Assembly: GCA_900767585.1 (NCBI GenBank)
Contig: CAAFZP010000055.1
Span: 1-60,134 of the forward strand
Direction of reading: 5' to 3'
Length of the DNA stretch: 60,134 nt
Source: Lachnospiraceae bacterium
Lineage (GTDB): Bacteria; Bacillota; Clostridia; Lachnospirales; Lachnospiraceae
This document shows positions 24,538 to 34,243 of the stretch, one piece after another. Below the pieces are notes generated by a model. It was not told where the DNA came from, ran no database searches, and saw only the letters and a list, made by a program, of their open reading frames with translations. The translations under genes and the position numbers were made by a program. Position 1 is the stretch's first letter. Each line of letters starts with the position of its first letter.

Positions 24538-27111
24538 ATGGATATTATGGAGTTAAAAGAAAAAATCATTAATTTGTTCCGGCAGGGAACCATCAGCCCA
24601 GATGATAATGAGATGTTGATAAAAATGGCGAAATCACAGGAGATGTCTGTGAGAAAAGAAATCTCGGATGCCATTTTGCGGGAAGAGGGGAGCAGCATTA
24701 CGACGAACATCTGGTTATATTCTTTCGCAATTGCCGTTTATCCGAACGAGATGATGCTGAAGAACCTGATCATGATGGTCAAGATGGCATATGAGCTCGA
24801 TTATAAACAGAAATATTTTCTGTTTCAGCAGATTAATTCCATTATATTTCAATATCCGGTTTGCAATACCGAAGATATTGTCCGGATGGCATGGGGATTG
24901 CTTGAGGATATTTTGCGGGCGTGTAAAGAGCAGTTAAATATCCCACTCAAAAAAATTGCGGCAGCGGAGTTGAATAAAGGTATATCGATTGTATTGGTAG
25001 AGCAGTATCTGACAGCGGAACATGGACCGACAAAGACTGCGTTGGACCGGTGTTATGTCTTAAAAAAGAGATTTGGACAGGATGTCATGCTTGTAAATAC
25101 TGCAGAGCTTTTATCCCCGGCGAACTGTATTTATTTTGAGAATGCAAGTATTGGAAATTATATATCTGAATTTTCAACACAGGATCATGTGTTGTGGCAG
25201 GGAGAAACGTTCCGTTTTTATCAGTGTGCCCAAACTATGCCGGATGAAGATGGTATTTTGGAGTTGATTTCGTTTGTACAGGCAATTAAACCTGCGTCCA
25301 TTGTATTGGTTGGGGGCACCAGTTTGGTCGCGGGTCTGCTGAATGAATTAGTTCCGGTTATCACCGTAGGTACGATACAGTCTGGTTTGGCAATGACACT
25401 GGCTGACTATCAGGTGATTGATCAGAACATGTTAGAAAAAAGCTATGCGCTTCTGGAACGTATGGGAAAATCCAGAGAGCATATTATCCCGGGAAAGTTT
25501 ACGTTCTCTTTGAAACCACAGACGCAGACAATCACAAGAGCATCGATCGGTATAGAGAATGATGCATTTGCGCTCGCGGTTGTTGGGGGACGCCTGAAAG
25601 AGGAAACTACAGATGAGTTTCTCTGCATGTTAGAACAATGCGTGAAAAAAACACCACAGAATAAAACGCTTCAGATAGGAATTGTCGGAGGATGTGCAGA
25701 TTTTGAGGAGAAGATGTCACGACATCCGGCACTTACAGGACATGTAGTGAATGTTGGATTTGCCAAGGATATATTATCGGTTGTAGAACAGTTTGATTTG
25801 TATGTAAATCCGATCCGCCGCGGCGGGGGAACGTCAGTTGTAGAAGCGATGAGCAAGGGACTGCCGGTCGTAACAGTCGATTATGGTGACGTTGCGGGAA
25901 TCGTAGGGGAGGATTTCTGCTGCAAGGATTATGAAGCGATGCAGCGGGAGATTTTGGCGTATATGACAGATACGGATAAGTATAATGCCATGTCCGTGCG
26001 TGCGACAGAACTTGCAGGGGAGTATCTGGATTCAGAGAAGGAATTTGCCCGGATCATGCAGGTGTATTACAGGAACACCGAAGTGCTGCCGACATATAAG
26101 CCGGTTTTAAGTGTTATAGTGCCCTGTTATAACGTGGAAGCGTATGTAGAACGCTGTATTCAGAGTATTCTTCATCAGACAATTGGGTTAGATAAGATGG
26201 AGATACTTTTGGTAAATGATGCATCAACGGATCATACGTTGGACATTTTAAAGAATTATGAAAAGCAATATCCGCAGAATATCCATGTCATCAATCTGGA
26301 ACAAAATGCAGGACTGAGTCATGCGAGAAACGTAGGGATAAAACATGCATCGACGGAGTACATTGCATTCGTAGATTCAGATGATTGGATTCAACCAGAG
26401 ATGTATGAGGATCTATATGTAAATGGTATTGCGCAAGGGTGTGATCTTGCAATGTGCGGATTTCAGAGATGTACGGAATATTCAGTTGGGCAAGCAGAAG
26501 AAGCGGCGCATGGAATTATAGATATACAAGGAGATGATATCCGTTCGGCTTTGCTGGAGGAATATCGTACCAATGTATACGCGTGGAATAAGATTTATAG
26601 GAGATCAAATTTTATAAAGCAGGAAATTTTTTATCCGGAAGGATTATGTTATGAAGATAATTATGTTGGATTTCTGATGATGTTGATGTGTAATAAAATA
26701 TATATCACAGAAAAGAACTATTATTGCTGGTTTAAAAATCCGGGAAGTATAACAGGTCAGAATAAACATATTTTGGATCGCGTCCAAGTACAAGAACAAT
26801 TATTCGATAAAATAAAACAGTTGGAATTATATGAAACGTATGCAGATATTATAGATTATAATTTTTATGAGAAGGTGTTTGTAGAATGCTTTATTGCGTA
26901 TGCAAACAAAGGAATGATTCCATTGGAAAAGATACAGGATTTAAAACATGTGATACTGAAGGTAGTTCCAAAAATTTTGAACAATCCTTATTATATGAGC
27001 AAGCGTGAAATCGATCATATAGCGATCGCGAGTCGAATTGGAAAGCTTTTAGAAGAGGAAATTATGCAAACGAATATTGACAAGGTTTTACATGAATGTA
27101 CAATCGGGTGA
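24538..27111 (+). CDS. Double glycosyltransferase: GT-B domain plus family 2 domain
   Basis: 857 residues, no membrane segment. Residues 1-150 are helical and unassigned; about 150-515 form a GT-B fold with the family-4-type motif GGGTSVVEAMSKGLPVVTVD near 428; 519-857 is a family 2 GT-A domain (SVIVPCYNVEAYVERCIQSI, then LVNDASTDHTLD, DSDDW as the DXD-type site). Two active sites in one chain imply successive sugar additions. The last 550 bases are more AT-rich than the rest. It lies 26 bases after the Maf gene and is probably co-transcribed. Confidence 0.85.
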   Translation: MDIMELKEKIINLFRQGTISPDDNEMLIKMAKSQEMSVRKEISDAILREEGSSITTNIWLYSFAIAVYPNEMMLKNLIMMVKMAYELDYKQKYFLFQQINSIIFQYPVCNTEDIVRMAWGLLEDILRACKEQLNIPLKKIAAAELNKGISIVLVEQYLTAEHGPTKTALDRCYVLKKRFGQDVMLVNTAELLSPANCIYFENASIGNYISEFSTQDHVLWQGETFRFYQCAQTMPDEDGILELISFVQAIKPASIVLVGGTSLVAGLLNELVPVITVGTIQSGLAMTLADYQVIDQNMLEKSYALLERMGKSREHIIPGKFTFSLKPQTQTITRASIGIENDAFALAVVGGRLKEETTDEFLCMLEQCVKKTPQNKTLQIGIVGGCADFEEKMSRHPALTGHVVNVGFAKDILSVVEQFDLYVNPIRRGGGTSVVEAMSKGLPVVTVDYGDVAGIVGEDFCCKDYEAMQREILAYMTDTDKYNAMSVRATELAGEYLDSEKEFARIMQVYYRNTEVLPTYKPVLSVIVPCYNVEAYVERCIQSILHQTIGLDKMEILLVNDASTDHTLDILKNYEKQYPQNIHVINLEQNAGLSHARNVGIKHASTEYIAFVDSDDWIQPEMYEDLYVNGIAQGCDLAMCGFQRCTEYSVGQAEEAAHGIIDIQGDDIRSALLEEYRTNVYAWNKIYRRSNFIKQEIFYPEGLCYEDNYVGFLMMLMCNKIYITEKNYYCWFKNPGSITGQNKHILDRVQVQEQLFDKIKQLELYETYADIIDYNFYEKVFVECFIAYANKGMIPLEKIQDLKHVILKVVPKILNNPYYMSKREIDHIAIASRIGKLLEEEIMQTNIDKVLHECTIG

Positions 27112-27132
27112 TGAAAAATAAGGGGTATATGT

Positions 27133-30100
27133 ATGGAGTTTTCACATGAATATTTTGATGATGAAATAAGAGAAGACTTTTATGTGTCGGGGTTGATGAA
27201 ACGTGTCTGGGCGGCCAATCTGGAAGTAATGTCAGATGTTGCCAAGGTGTGTGAGAAACACAATATCCGGTGGTTTGCGGATTATGGAACATTGCTTGGA
27301 GCCGTGCGGCATGGTGGATGTATTCCGTGGGATGATGATTTTGACATCTGTATGTTGCGGGATGATTATATGCGTTTTCTGGAAGTGGCAGAGAAAGAAT
27401 TGCCGGAGAATTACGCCGTTTTAAGCTGTCATAATGTATATGATGATTTGCTGACGCGAGTTGTGAACAGCATGAATCCATGCTTTGAGGATGAGTTTTT
27501 GCGTAAATATCACCAATGCTACATTGCTACTGGCATCGATATTTTCCCGATTGATTATATGGCTCCGACAAAGGAAGAACAGGCAGCACACAAGAAATTG
27601 CTGCAGGCGATGCTTGGAGCCTGGAGTGTTCTGCGAGATGAATCACTGGATCGTTCGGAACTGAATGTGGTGTTAGAACCATTGGAAGAACTGGCCGGTG
27701 TCAGATTCGACCGGGATGGGGAACTGACCCAACAACTGTTACAGGCAATTGAGGGAGCATGCGCGCTATATGGACCGGGGGAATGCGCGGACAAGGTAAT
27801 GCTCGCGTATATGTGGGGCAAGGATGGTTCGAAATGTTATCCACTGTCCTGTTTTCAAAATGCAATCAAAGTGAAGTATGAAGGGATGGATTTGTGGATA
27901 TCGGCTGAATACAATCGGATGCTTGAGGTCGAATATAGTGATTATATGAGGATTGTCAAGGGCGGAGCATCGCATGATTATCCATGCTTTGAAAGTCAGG
28001 TATCCCAGGTGAAAGAAGCAGCAACGGAGTACCCGTTTGAGTATGTATTTGATACGAATGACCTGAACCCGGTTGTGCGTCCGGATTGTGGCAAAAGGGG
28101 CGAAAGAGAAATTATAACCTATGATAGGAACGTACAGGTACAGATACAAAGGGAAGTTCTGATTCTCCCATATCGTGCAAGCACGTGGAAAAATATCGAA
28201 TCGTTGTGGAAACAGGAAAGAGCAGATAAAACATGTCATGTTACGGTTATTCTGCCGCCATATTATGAGAAGTCTGCCCTGGGCGGATTAGGTGAAATGC
28301 ATGATGAAAGCGGACTTTTGCCGGATTATGTGGAGGTGACACCATATGATGCATATGATTTTGAACATATGCTTCCGGATGTCATCTATACGCAGAATCC
28401 GTATGATGAATGCAATTATACGACAAGTGTGCATCCGTTTTTCTATGCGAGAAATCTGAAAAAATACACGGACAAGCTTGTCTATATTCCATGGTTCACG
28501 ATGCATAATTGTGATACAGACGATGGAAAAATGTATCAGACAATGGATTATTTCTGCACGGTTCCGGGCGTAGTGCTTGCGGATGAGGTGTGGCTGCCTT
28601 CCCGTCAGACAAAAGGTGCCTATATTAAGAAATTGACAGAGTTTGCCGGTGAAGATACCCGCGCGACATGGGAAGAAAAAATCATTGTCCGGAAGATACC
28701 TGCAAGCAAAGAAAATATTAGATCTATATATGAGAAATCAGCAAGTAAAACAAGAATTCTGCTTGAAACCGCAGCTGATAAAAAGAAACCGATTGTGTTA
28801 TACGATATTTCTGCAGTTTCTCTGCTTCAGGAAACAGAGAAAGCGTTAGAGAAGATAGGGCAGGTGCTTGCATTTTTTGAAAAACAGGCGGAGTATATGA
28901 CATTCATGTGGAGACATAACTCTGTCACAGAAGATGTATTGGCTGCATTGAAGCCCGAAATATATACAATATATAAGGCAATCGTTGATCGATACAAGTC
29001 AGATGGATGGGGAATCTATGAGCAAGAGCTGCCTTATCAGGAACAGGTCGCAATCGCAGATGCGTATTACGGGGACGCGGGGTATGTGTCACGGTATGCT
29101 GAGACGCTTGGAAAACCTGTCATGCTTCAGAAAATAGGTGAGAGAAGGGATTATTTTGGAAATCCACGTCTAGAGATAAAGAAAGATTTAGAGGGAAATT
29201 ATCCGTTCCATATCCGGGCATATGAAATCATAGATGACATAATGTATTTCCTTCCGGATGAGATGAATCTGCTTTGTTCTATGAATATACGGGATGGTTC
29301 CATCGCAGTAATCAGCAGCACTCCGGAAGAACAAATGAATCAAATCGGACTTTTCATGGAGTTAGAATACTATAAAGGCAGGTTGATACTGATCCCCTCA
29401 ATCGCAAAAACAATTTGGGTGTATGAGATTGCAGACGGAACATGGAAAAAAATAGAAATCAGGAATCAGGAGCAGAATTATAAGTTTAGCAAATCTGTGA
29501 TTTATGAAGACCGGTTATTTTTGTTCCCGGATTGTTATAAGTGTGTTGTAGTTATCAATCTGGATTGCACAGACTATGAAGTGCGGTATCTCGAAAATGT
29601 CTATCGTGATTTCAGACAGATATCAAAGAACGAAAACTGCCAGCTCACCGGGAAATGCACAAGAGTGGATGATGTTCTGTACATTCCCGCGATTCTTTCC
29701 GGATGTATCTTAAAGTTTGATCTGAAGACAGAAGCATATGCGTGGATCTGGATTAGTGATATAGCAAAACCGATCAGCGCTTGTGCATGGGATGGAACGT
29801 ATTTTTATTTTGCGCCATTGAGGCAGGACACATTATTGCGCTGGGACGGACAGGACGTTGTGGAATATCCGTTGCCACAGGAATGCACATACGAAGAGTG
29901 GGGACCTTCCGATGCGAATATCATTGACGGAAAGCTTGTGTTACAGGGGAATAATTGCGATACGATAGTTTATGATTTAAAGGATATGACATGTTATACA
30001 GAACCGGTGCGCTATAGCTATTCAAAAAAAATGCGTGAAGATGCCTATACCGGACATGACATGGCGACTGAAAAGTTTGTGATTCAAGATGGCGTAAGCC

Positions 30101-32466
30101 GAACAGAATATACATGCGTATTCGACGGGAATATGCTGGCGGATTATCTGGACGGCGCACTCCACACGGGGAAAATAGGGCTGCGGCCGGAAGCGGTCAA
30201 AGAGGATGATGTGATAAATCTTTCTTATTTTACAAAATGCCTGCATAGAAACCATTCGTGGAATCATGGGCAATCTGGGAAAAAGGTAATTGTATTTCTC
30301 CCATACAAGGCAAGCATGTGGGACAGCCTGGAAAGCATCTGGCTTGCAGCAAAGGAAGATCCTCGCTGTGAATGTTATGTCGTACCGATTCCGTATTACG
30401 ATAAGGATGCACATGGAAGACTTGCAGCTTATCATTATGAAGGCACACAGTTCCCGGATTATGTACCGATTACGGATTATCGAGATTTTGATCTGGCGAG
30501 TCGAAATGCAGATATTATTTACATACATAATCCGTATGATGATGGGAATCATGTGACAAGTATCGATCCGGATTATTATTCTGCGAGATTAAAGGCATAT
30601 ACCGACAAACTGGTATATGTGCCGTATTATGCAACCTCGGGTGGGATGAGTGAGGCACAGTCACTGTGCAAGGCATATCTGTCAGCGGATTATATTATTG
30701 TGCAGGCAGAGGGACATAAGGATTATTTCGATGCATGTATCCCAAGGGAGAAGATACTGGCACTTGGGTCTCCGAAGTTTGACCGGGTTGTGAAGCTGTG
30801 TGAGAATCCACCGGAAGTGTCAGAAGACTGGAAGGACAAGATAAATGGAAAAACCGTGTATTTCTTCAACACCAGTCTGGGCGGTATGCTGGCAGATACA
30901 GATGCATTTCTGAAGAAGCTTCGGTATGTATTTGATTGCTTTGCAGGAAGGAAGGATGCCTGTCTGTTATGGCGACCGCATCCGCTTCTGGATGAGACAT
31001 TTACGACTGCAAGAAGTCAGTACAAAGAGGAATATGAGCGGTTGAGGCAGGATTTCCTGTCAGCAGATTGGGGAATCTATGATACGACACCGGATATAGA
31101 GAAGACGATTGCGGTGAGCGATTGTTATATCGGAGATGCAGGAACTTCCGTGACAGCCCTCTTCGGAATCGCGGGAAAACCGGTTTATCTGCTCGATAAT
31201 TATATTCACAGGGAACCGATGGGGAATGACTGGATCAAGGAGATGATAACACCGTATTACCCTCAGGGAGAGGATGCATGGAAGGTGGAACCGGGCAATC
31301 AGTTATATCATCTGGAGGATGGCATCTATCGATTCTATTGCAAGCTTTCGGAATACACATCGGGTGGTTATTATCGGATGGCGGTTGAACATGGGAGGTA
31401 TATATATGTATTCCCTGCGAGTGCACAGGAGATTCTGGCAATTGATGACGACCGAAATATTACACGGATCAAATTAGAACAGAAAATCAGTCAGCCGGGC
31501 GCATTTGCGAATGTGTGGTTTGAAGGGAACTATGCATTTTTAATTCCATATAAATATCCGTATATTGTACGGTTCGATATGGATACGCAGGCAATCGACT
31601 ATGTCGATGGCTGTCAGGAATTCCTGGTATCAAATCATGCAGGGGCAGACCGGATCGGCGGAAGCGGAATCTGGAACGGATACCTGATGCTGGCAAATCC
31701 GGCTGATAACCGGGTTGTTGCAATCGATTGTGAGACGTTGGAATTGCAGGTATTGTCAGTCGATGCGAGATACTACAGAGGTGCCTGTGCATTACAGGAG
31801 GATGGCGATACGATATGGCTGTTTCCGTATACCGGAACGAATGTCGTATGGTGGAATCCGATGACAGGAGAAACAGTTACCTATAACTGCCGTGTGCCGG
31901 GATTTGTCTGCAATCAGTACCCGACAGGCAAGACGTGCATGGAACGAGCGTTTGGAAGCATGGCACGCAGGGAAAAACAGGTTGTACTGGCACCGGTTTG
32001 GGGAAATCAATTTGTGTTTATCGATATAGAAACAGGCGAAGTAAAACCATTTCATACGGAGTTGGATCTTGCATTTCGCGAAGATCAGAGCTATTGCGTG
32101 TCTGGCGGAAATGGCGGATTTGTGCGAAAACTTGACGAAGTGCACGCTTTATTCTATCATGAACCTATGAGAAAACTGTATCGTGTGAATCTTCTCGATG
32201 CTAGTGTAGAAGAAGAGGCTATCGCTTATGAAGAATCGGATGTATGGCTGCATGCACCGGGATATGCGAAGTTATCCAAATGGGTTCGGTATGGCTGTGA
32301 GGAACGCGCGATTTGCAGTCTGTCGCAGATGCTGGAGGATAAATGCGCAGGAGATTCTTTCGACCGACAGGCTTGTCTGGAAGCATATGGTGAGATTGCA
32401 ATGTATGCGGATGGCAGGAGTGGACAGAAGATTCATGCGTCTATGATGGATGAGTTGTGTGAGTAG
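27133..32466 (+). CDS. Giant LicD / (CDP-polyol transferase-like + propeller)x2 protein
   Basis: 1777 residues without signal or membrane segments. Residues about 15-300: LicD phosphotransferase domain (DYGTLLGAVRHGGCIPWDDD at 50-69), which in known members moves phosphocholine or a phospho-polyol from a CDP donor. Residues about 333-670: a TagF-like GT-B module. About 690-1000: short repeats that look like a beta-propeller. About 1045-1370: a second TagF-like module with the better preserved family sites LGSPKFDRV, LLWRPHPLL and CYIGDAGTSVTALFGI. About 1395-1745: a second propeller. The two module pairs are clearly homologous (LPYRASTWKNIESLW versus LPYKASMWDSLESIW; IYTQNPYDECNYTTS versus IYIHNPYDDGNHVTS). 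The first TagF copy lacks an obvious RPHP and may be inactive. Confidence 0.75.
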   Translation: MEFSHEYFDDEIREDFYVSGLMKRVWAANLEVMSDVAKVCEKHNIRWFADYGTLLGAVRHGGCIPWDDDFDICMLRDDYMRFLEVAEKELPENYAVLSCHNVYDDLLTRVVNSMNPCFEDEFLRKYHQCYIATGIDIFPIDYMAPTKEEQAAHKKLLQAMLGAWSVLRDESLDRSELNVVLEPLEELAGVRFDRDGELTQQLLQAIEGACALYGPGECADKVMLAYMWGKDGSKCYPLSCFQNAIKVKYEGMDLWISAEYNRMLEVEYSDYMRIVKGGASHDYPCFESQVSQVKEAATEYPFEYVFDTNDLNPVVRPDCGKRGEREIITYDRNVQVQIQREVLILPYRASTWKNIESLWKQERADKTCHVTVILPPYYEKSALGGLGEMHDESGLLPDYVEVTPYDAYDFEHMLPDVIYTQNPYDECNYTTSVHPFFYARNLKKYTDKLVYIPWFTMHNCDTDDGKMYQTMDYFCTVPGVVLADEVWLPSRQTKGAYIKKLTEFAGEDTRATWEEKIIVRKIPASKENIRSIYEKSASKTRILLETAADKKKPIVLYDISAVSLLQETEKALEKIGQVLAFFEKQAEYMTFMWRHNSVTEDVLAALKPEIYTIYKAIVDRYKSDGWGIYEQELPYQEQVAIADAYYGDAGYVSRYAETLGKPVMLQKIGERRDYFGNPRLEIKKDLEGNYPFHIRAYEIIDDIMYFLPDEMNLLCSMNIRDGSIAVISSTPEEQMNQIGLFMELEYYKGRLILIPSIAKTIWVYEIADGTWKKIEIRNQEQNYKFSKSVIYEDRLFLFPDCYKCVVVINLDCTDYEVRYLENVYRDFRQISKNENCQLTGKCTRVDDVLYIPAILSGCILKFDLKTEAYAWIWISDIAKPISACAWDGTYFYFAPLRQDTLLRWDGQDVVEYPLPQECTYEEWGPSDANIIDGKLVLQGNNCDTIVYDLKDMTCYTEPVRYSYSKKMREDAYTGHDMATEKFVIQDGVSRTEYTCVFDGNMLADYLDGALHTGKIGLRPEAVKEDDVINLSYFTKCLHRNHSWNHGQSGKKVIVFLPYKASMWDSLESIWLAAKEDPRCECYVVPIPYYDKDAHGRLAAYHYEGTQFPDYVPITDYRDFDLASRNADIIYIHNPYDDGNHVTSIDPDYYSARLKAYTDKLVYVPYYATSGGMSEAQSLCKAYLSADYIIVQAEGHKDYFDACIPREKILALGSPKFDRVVKLCENPPEVSEDWKDKINGKTVYFFNTSLGGMLADTDAFLKKLRYVFDCFAGRKDACLLWRPHPLLDETFTTARSQYKEEYERLRQDFLSADWGIYDTTPDIEKTIAVSDCYIGDAGTSVTALFGIAGKPVYLLDNYIHREPMGNDWIKEMITPYYPQGEDAWKVEPGNQLYHLEDGIYRFYCKLSEYTSGGYYRMAVEHGRYIYVFPASAQEILAIDDDRNITRIKLEQKISQPGAFANVWFEGNYAFLIPYKYPYIVRFDMDTQAIDYVDGCQEFLVSNHAGADRIGGSGIWNGYLMLANPADNRVVAIDCETLELQVLSVDARYYRGACALQEDGDTIWLFPYTGTNVVWWNPMTGETVTYNCRVPGFVCNQYPTGKTCMERAFGSMARREKQVVLAPVWGNQFVFIDIETGEVKPFHTELDLAFREDQSYCVSGGNGGFVRKLDEVHALFYHEPMRKLYRVNLLDASVEEEAIAYEESDVWLHAPGYAKLSKWVRYGCEERAICSLSQMLEDKCAGDSFDRQACLEAYGEIAMYADGRSGQKIHASMMDELCE

Positions 32467-32505
32467 AAGCATATATAAAAACTGTGTATGCAGAGGAGAA
32501 GGCAT

Positions 32506-33849
32506 ATGACAAAAGTAATTACATACGGAACCTTTGATCTGTTCCATGAGGGACATTACCGACTGTTGCAACGTGCAAAAGCATTGGGGGATTATCTGAT
32601 CGTCGGAGTGACAACTGAGGAATATGACAAGGCACGAGGAAAATTAAATGTAGTTGATTCTTTGGTGACGCGAATCGAGAATGTGCGGAAATCCGGGTTT
32701 GCAGATGAGATTATCATAGAAGAGGCACCGGGTCAGAAATTTACAGATATCAAGAAATATAATATTGATATATTTACCGTTGGATCTGATTGGGTGGGAA
32801 GTTTTGATTATCTGGAAGATTATTGTAAGGTTGTGTATCTGGATCGTACGAAGGATATTTCCAGTACGATGCTTCGGCAGGAGAATAGCCATATCCAGCG
32901 GATTGGAATCATCGGAACCGGGCGGATTGCTTCACGCTTTGTTGTCGAATCAAAGCTGGTAAGTGGTGTGAGCATACAGGGTGTGTATAATCCGCATGAG
33001 GAGAGTATGCGCGCGTTCGCAGATCACTGGCAGATCAATGGTTATACAGATCTTGCTTCGTTCTATGAGAATGTCGATGTTGTCTATATTGCGACACCAC
33101 ATGAGACACATTATGCATATATCAAAGATGCGCTCCTACATGAAAAACATGTGATCTGTGAGAAACCGATGGTACTGAAAAAGGAACAGGCAGAGGAGCT
33201 TTTTGAGCTTGCAAAAGAAAAGGGACTGATCCTGTTTGAAGGGGTAAAAACGGCGTATTGTCCGGGATTTCATAAGCTGCTTGGAATCGCTGCCAGTGGA
33301 AGCATCGGTGCGATCCGGAATATCGAAGCCTGCTTTACGAAGCTGGAGAAACCGGATACAAGAGAATTGACGGACACCGTGTATGGCGGAAGCTTCACGG
33401 AGCTTGGCAGTTATATTATGCTTCCTGTGTTAAAACTATTAGGAGATGCATATACGAATTACCGTTTTGAGAGCTTGCGTGGCGAGAATGGATTGGATGT
33501 ATTTACGAAGTTGAGCTTTACCTATCCACATGCGATGGCAACACTTACATGTGGTCTGGGCGTAAAGTCCGAAGGACGATTGTTGATCTCGGGAACCAGA
33601 GGATATATCGTGGCAGAAGCCCCGTGGTGGAAAACCTCGTATTTCGAGGTACATTATGAGGATGCATCCAATGTTCAGAAGTATTCGGATACTTATCTGG
33701 GAGATGGACTCCGCTACGAGATCAGTGATTTCCTGACGAAGCTTCGGGGAAATGAAAGCAGCAACTTCAAACTGACGGCAGAGGAATCAATCTTTATGGC
33801 AGATATGATGGAGAAGTTCCTGATGGAACAGGGACGTAAAATAGGATAG
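32506..33849 (+). CDS. Glycerol-phosphate-type cytidylyltransferase fused to Gfo/Idh/MocA oxidoreductase
   Basis: 447 residues. 1-130: TagD/GCT-type cytidylyltransferase with TYGTFDLFHEGHYRLLQRAK (HxGH site) and the late signature DISSTMLR. 131-447: NAD(P)-dependent oxidoreductase with Rossmann motif IGIIGTGRIASRFV and the family's EKPMVLKKEQAEEL (the EKP lysine). The ATG at 32506 follows GAGGAGAAGG. Prediction: a keto-phosphate is reduced to a polyol phosphate and activated to a CDP-polyol by one protein. The substrate is unknown. It supplies the neighbouring TagF- and LicD-type transferases by inference. Confidence 0.85.
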   Translation: MTKVITYGTFDLFHEGHYRLLQRAKALGDYLIVGVTTEEYDKARGKLNVVDSLVTRIENVRKSGFADEIIIEEAPGQKFTDIKKYNIDIFTVGSDWVGSFDYLEDYCKVVYLDRTKDISSTMLRQENSHIQRIGIIGTGRIASRFVVESKLVSGVSIQGVYNPHEESMRAFADHWQINGYTDLASFYENVDVVYIATPHETHYAYIKDALLHEKHVICEKPMVLKKEQAEELFELAKEKGLILFEGVKTAYCPGFHKLLGIAASGSIGAIRNIEACFTKLEKPDTRELTDTVYGGSFTELGSYIMLPVLKLLGDAYTNYRFESLRGENGLDVFTKLSFTYPHAMATLTCGLGVKSEGRLLISGTRGYIVAEAPWWKTSYFEVHYEDASNVQKYSDTYLGDGLRYEISDFLTKLRGNESSNFKLTAEESIFMADMMEKFLMEQGRKIG

Positions 33850-33866
33850 TCGGAATAAAAAAATAG

Positions 33867-33896
33867 AAACGCCCTGTATATTAATGCAGGGCGTTT
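33867..33896. terminator. Bidirectional terminator
   Basis: AAACGCCCTG (33867-33876) and CAGGGCGTTT (33887-33896), ten perfect pairs, between convergent genes. The stop codon of the minus-strand frame (33881-33883) lies in the loop. Confidence 0.85.
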
Positions 33897-34243
33897 GTGT
33901 AGTGGTTGTATTTGTCAATAATTTGTTGGATAGAATTGACGTGAGCCTCAATATACGCATCACTGCATTGTTCTATCAGCTTTGACATATATCCAAACTC
34001 CATACAGCTTTTGTTCTCATCTCTCAATAGAAAATCTAAAAGATAGGATAATGTTTCTTCAATCGTAACATTCCTCTTTTTCCGGGCTTGAGCAAGTAAG
34101 ATAACAGGTGCAATCCAGGCAAAAGAATGGTATACATATGTCTGAATATCGGTATCTGCGATATCTTCCGGATTGAATTCCAAGAGCTGTAATTGAGCGA
34201 GTAACGATTCATCGGCAGCTTCCCCCATATAGTAGTGGAGGTT
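33881..34243 (-). pseudogene. Detached C-terminal part of the family 2 glycosyltransferase
   Basis: In frame with the upstream glycosyltransferase and separated from it only by the TAG at 34244-34246. The frame continues NLHYY then MGEAADESLLAQLQLLEFNP and so on to a stop at 33881, about 120 codons in all. The ATG at 34228 has no ribosome site. The segment is helical, like the C-terminal helical domains of several GT2 proteins. Most likely a remnant, unless the amber codon is read through or is a sequencing error. Confidence 0.6.
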
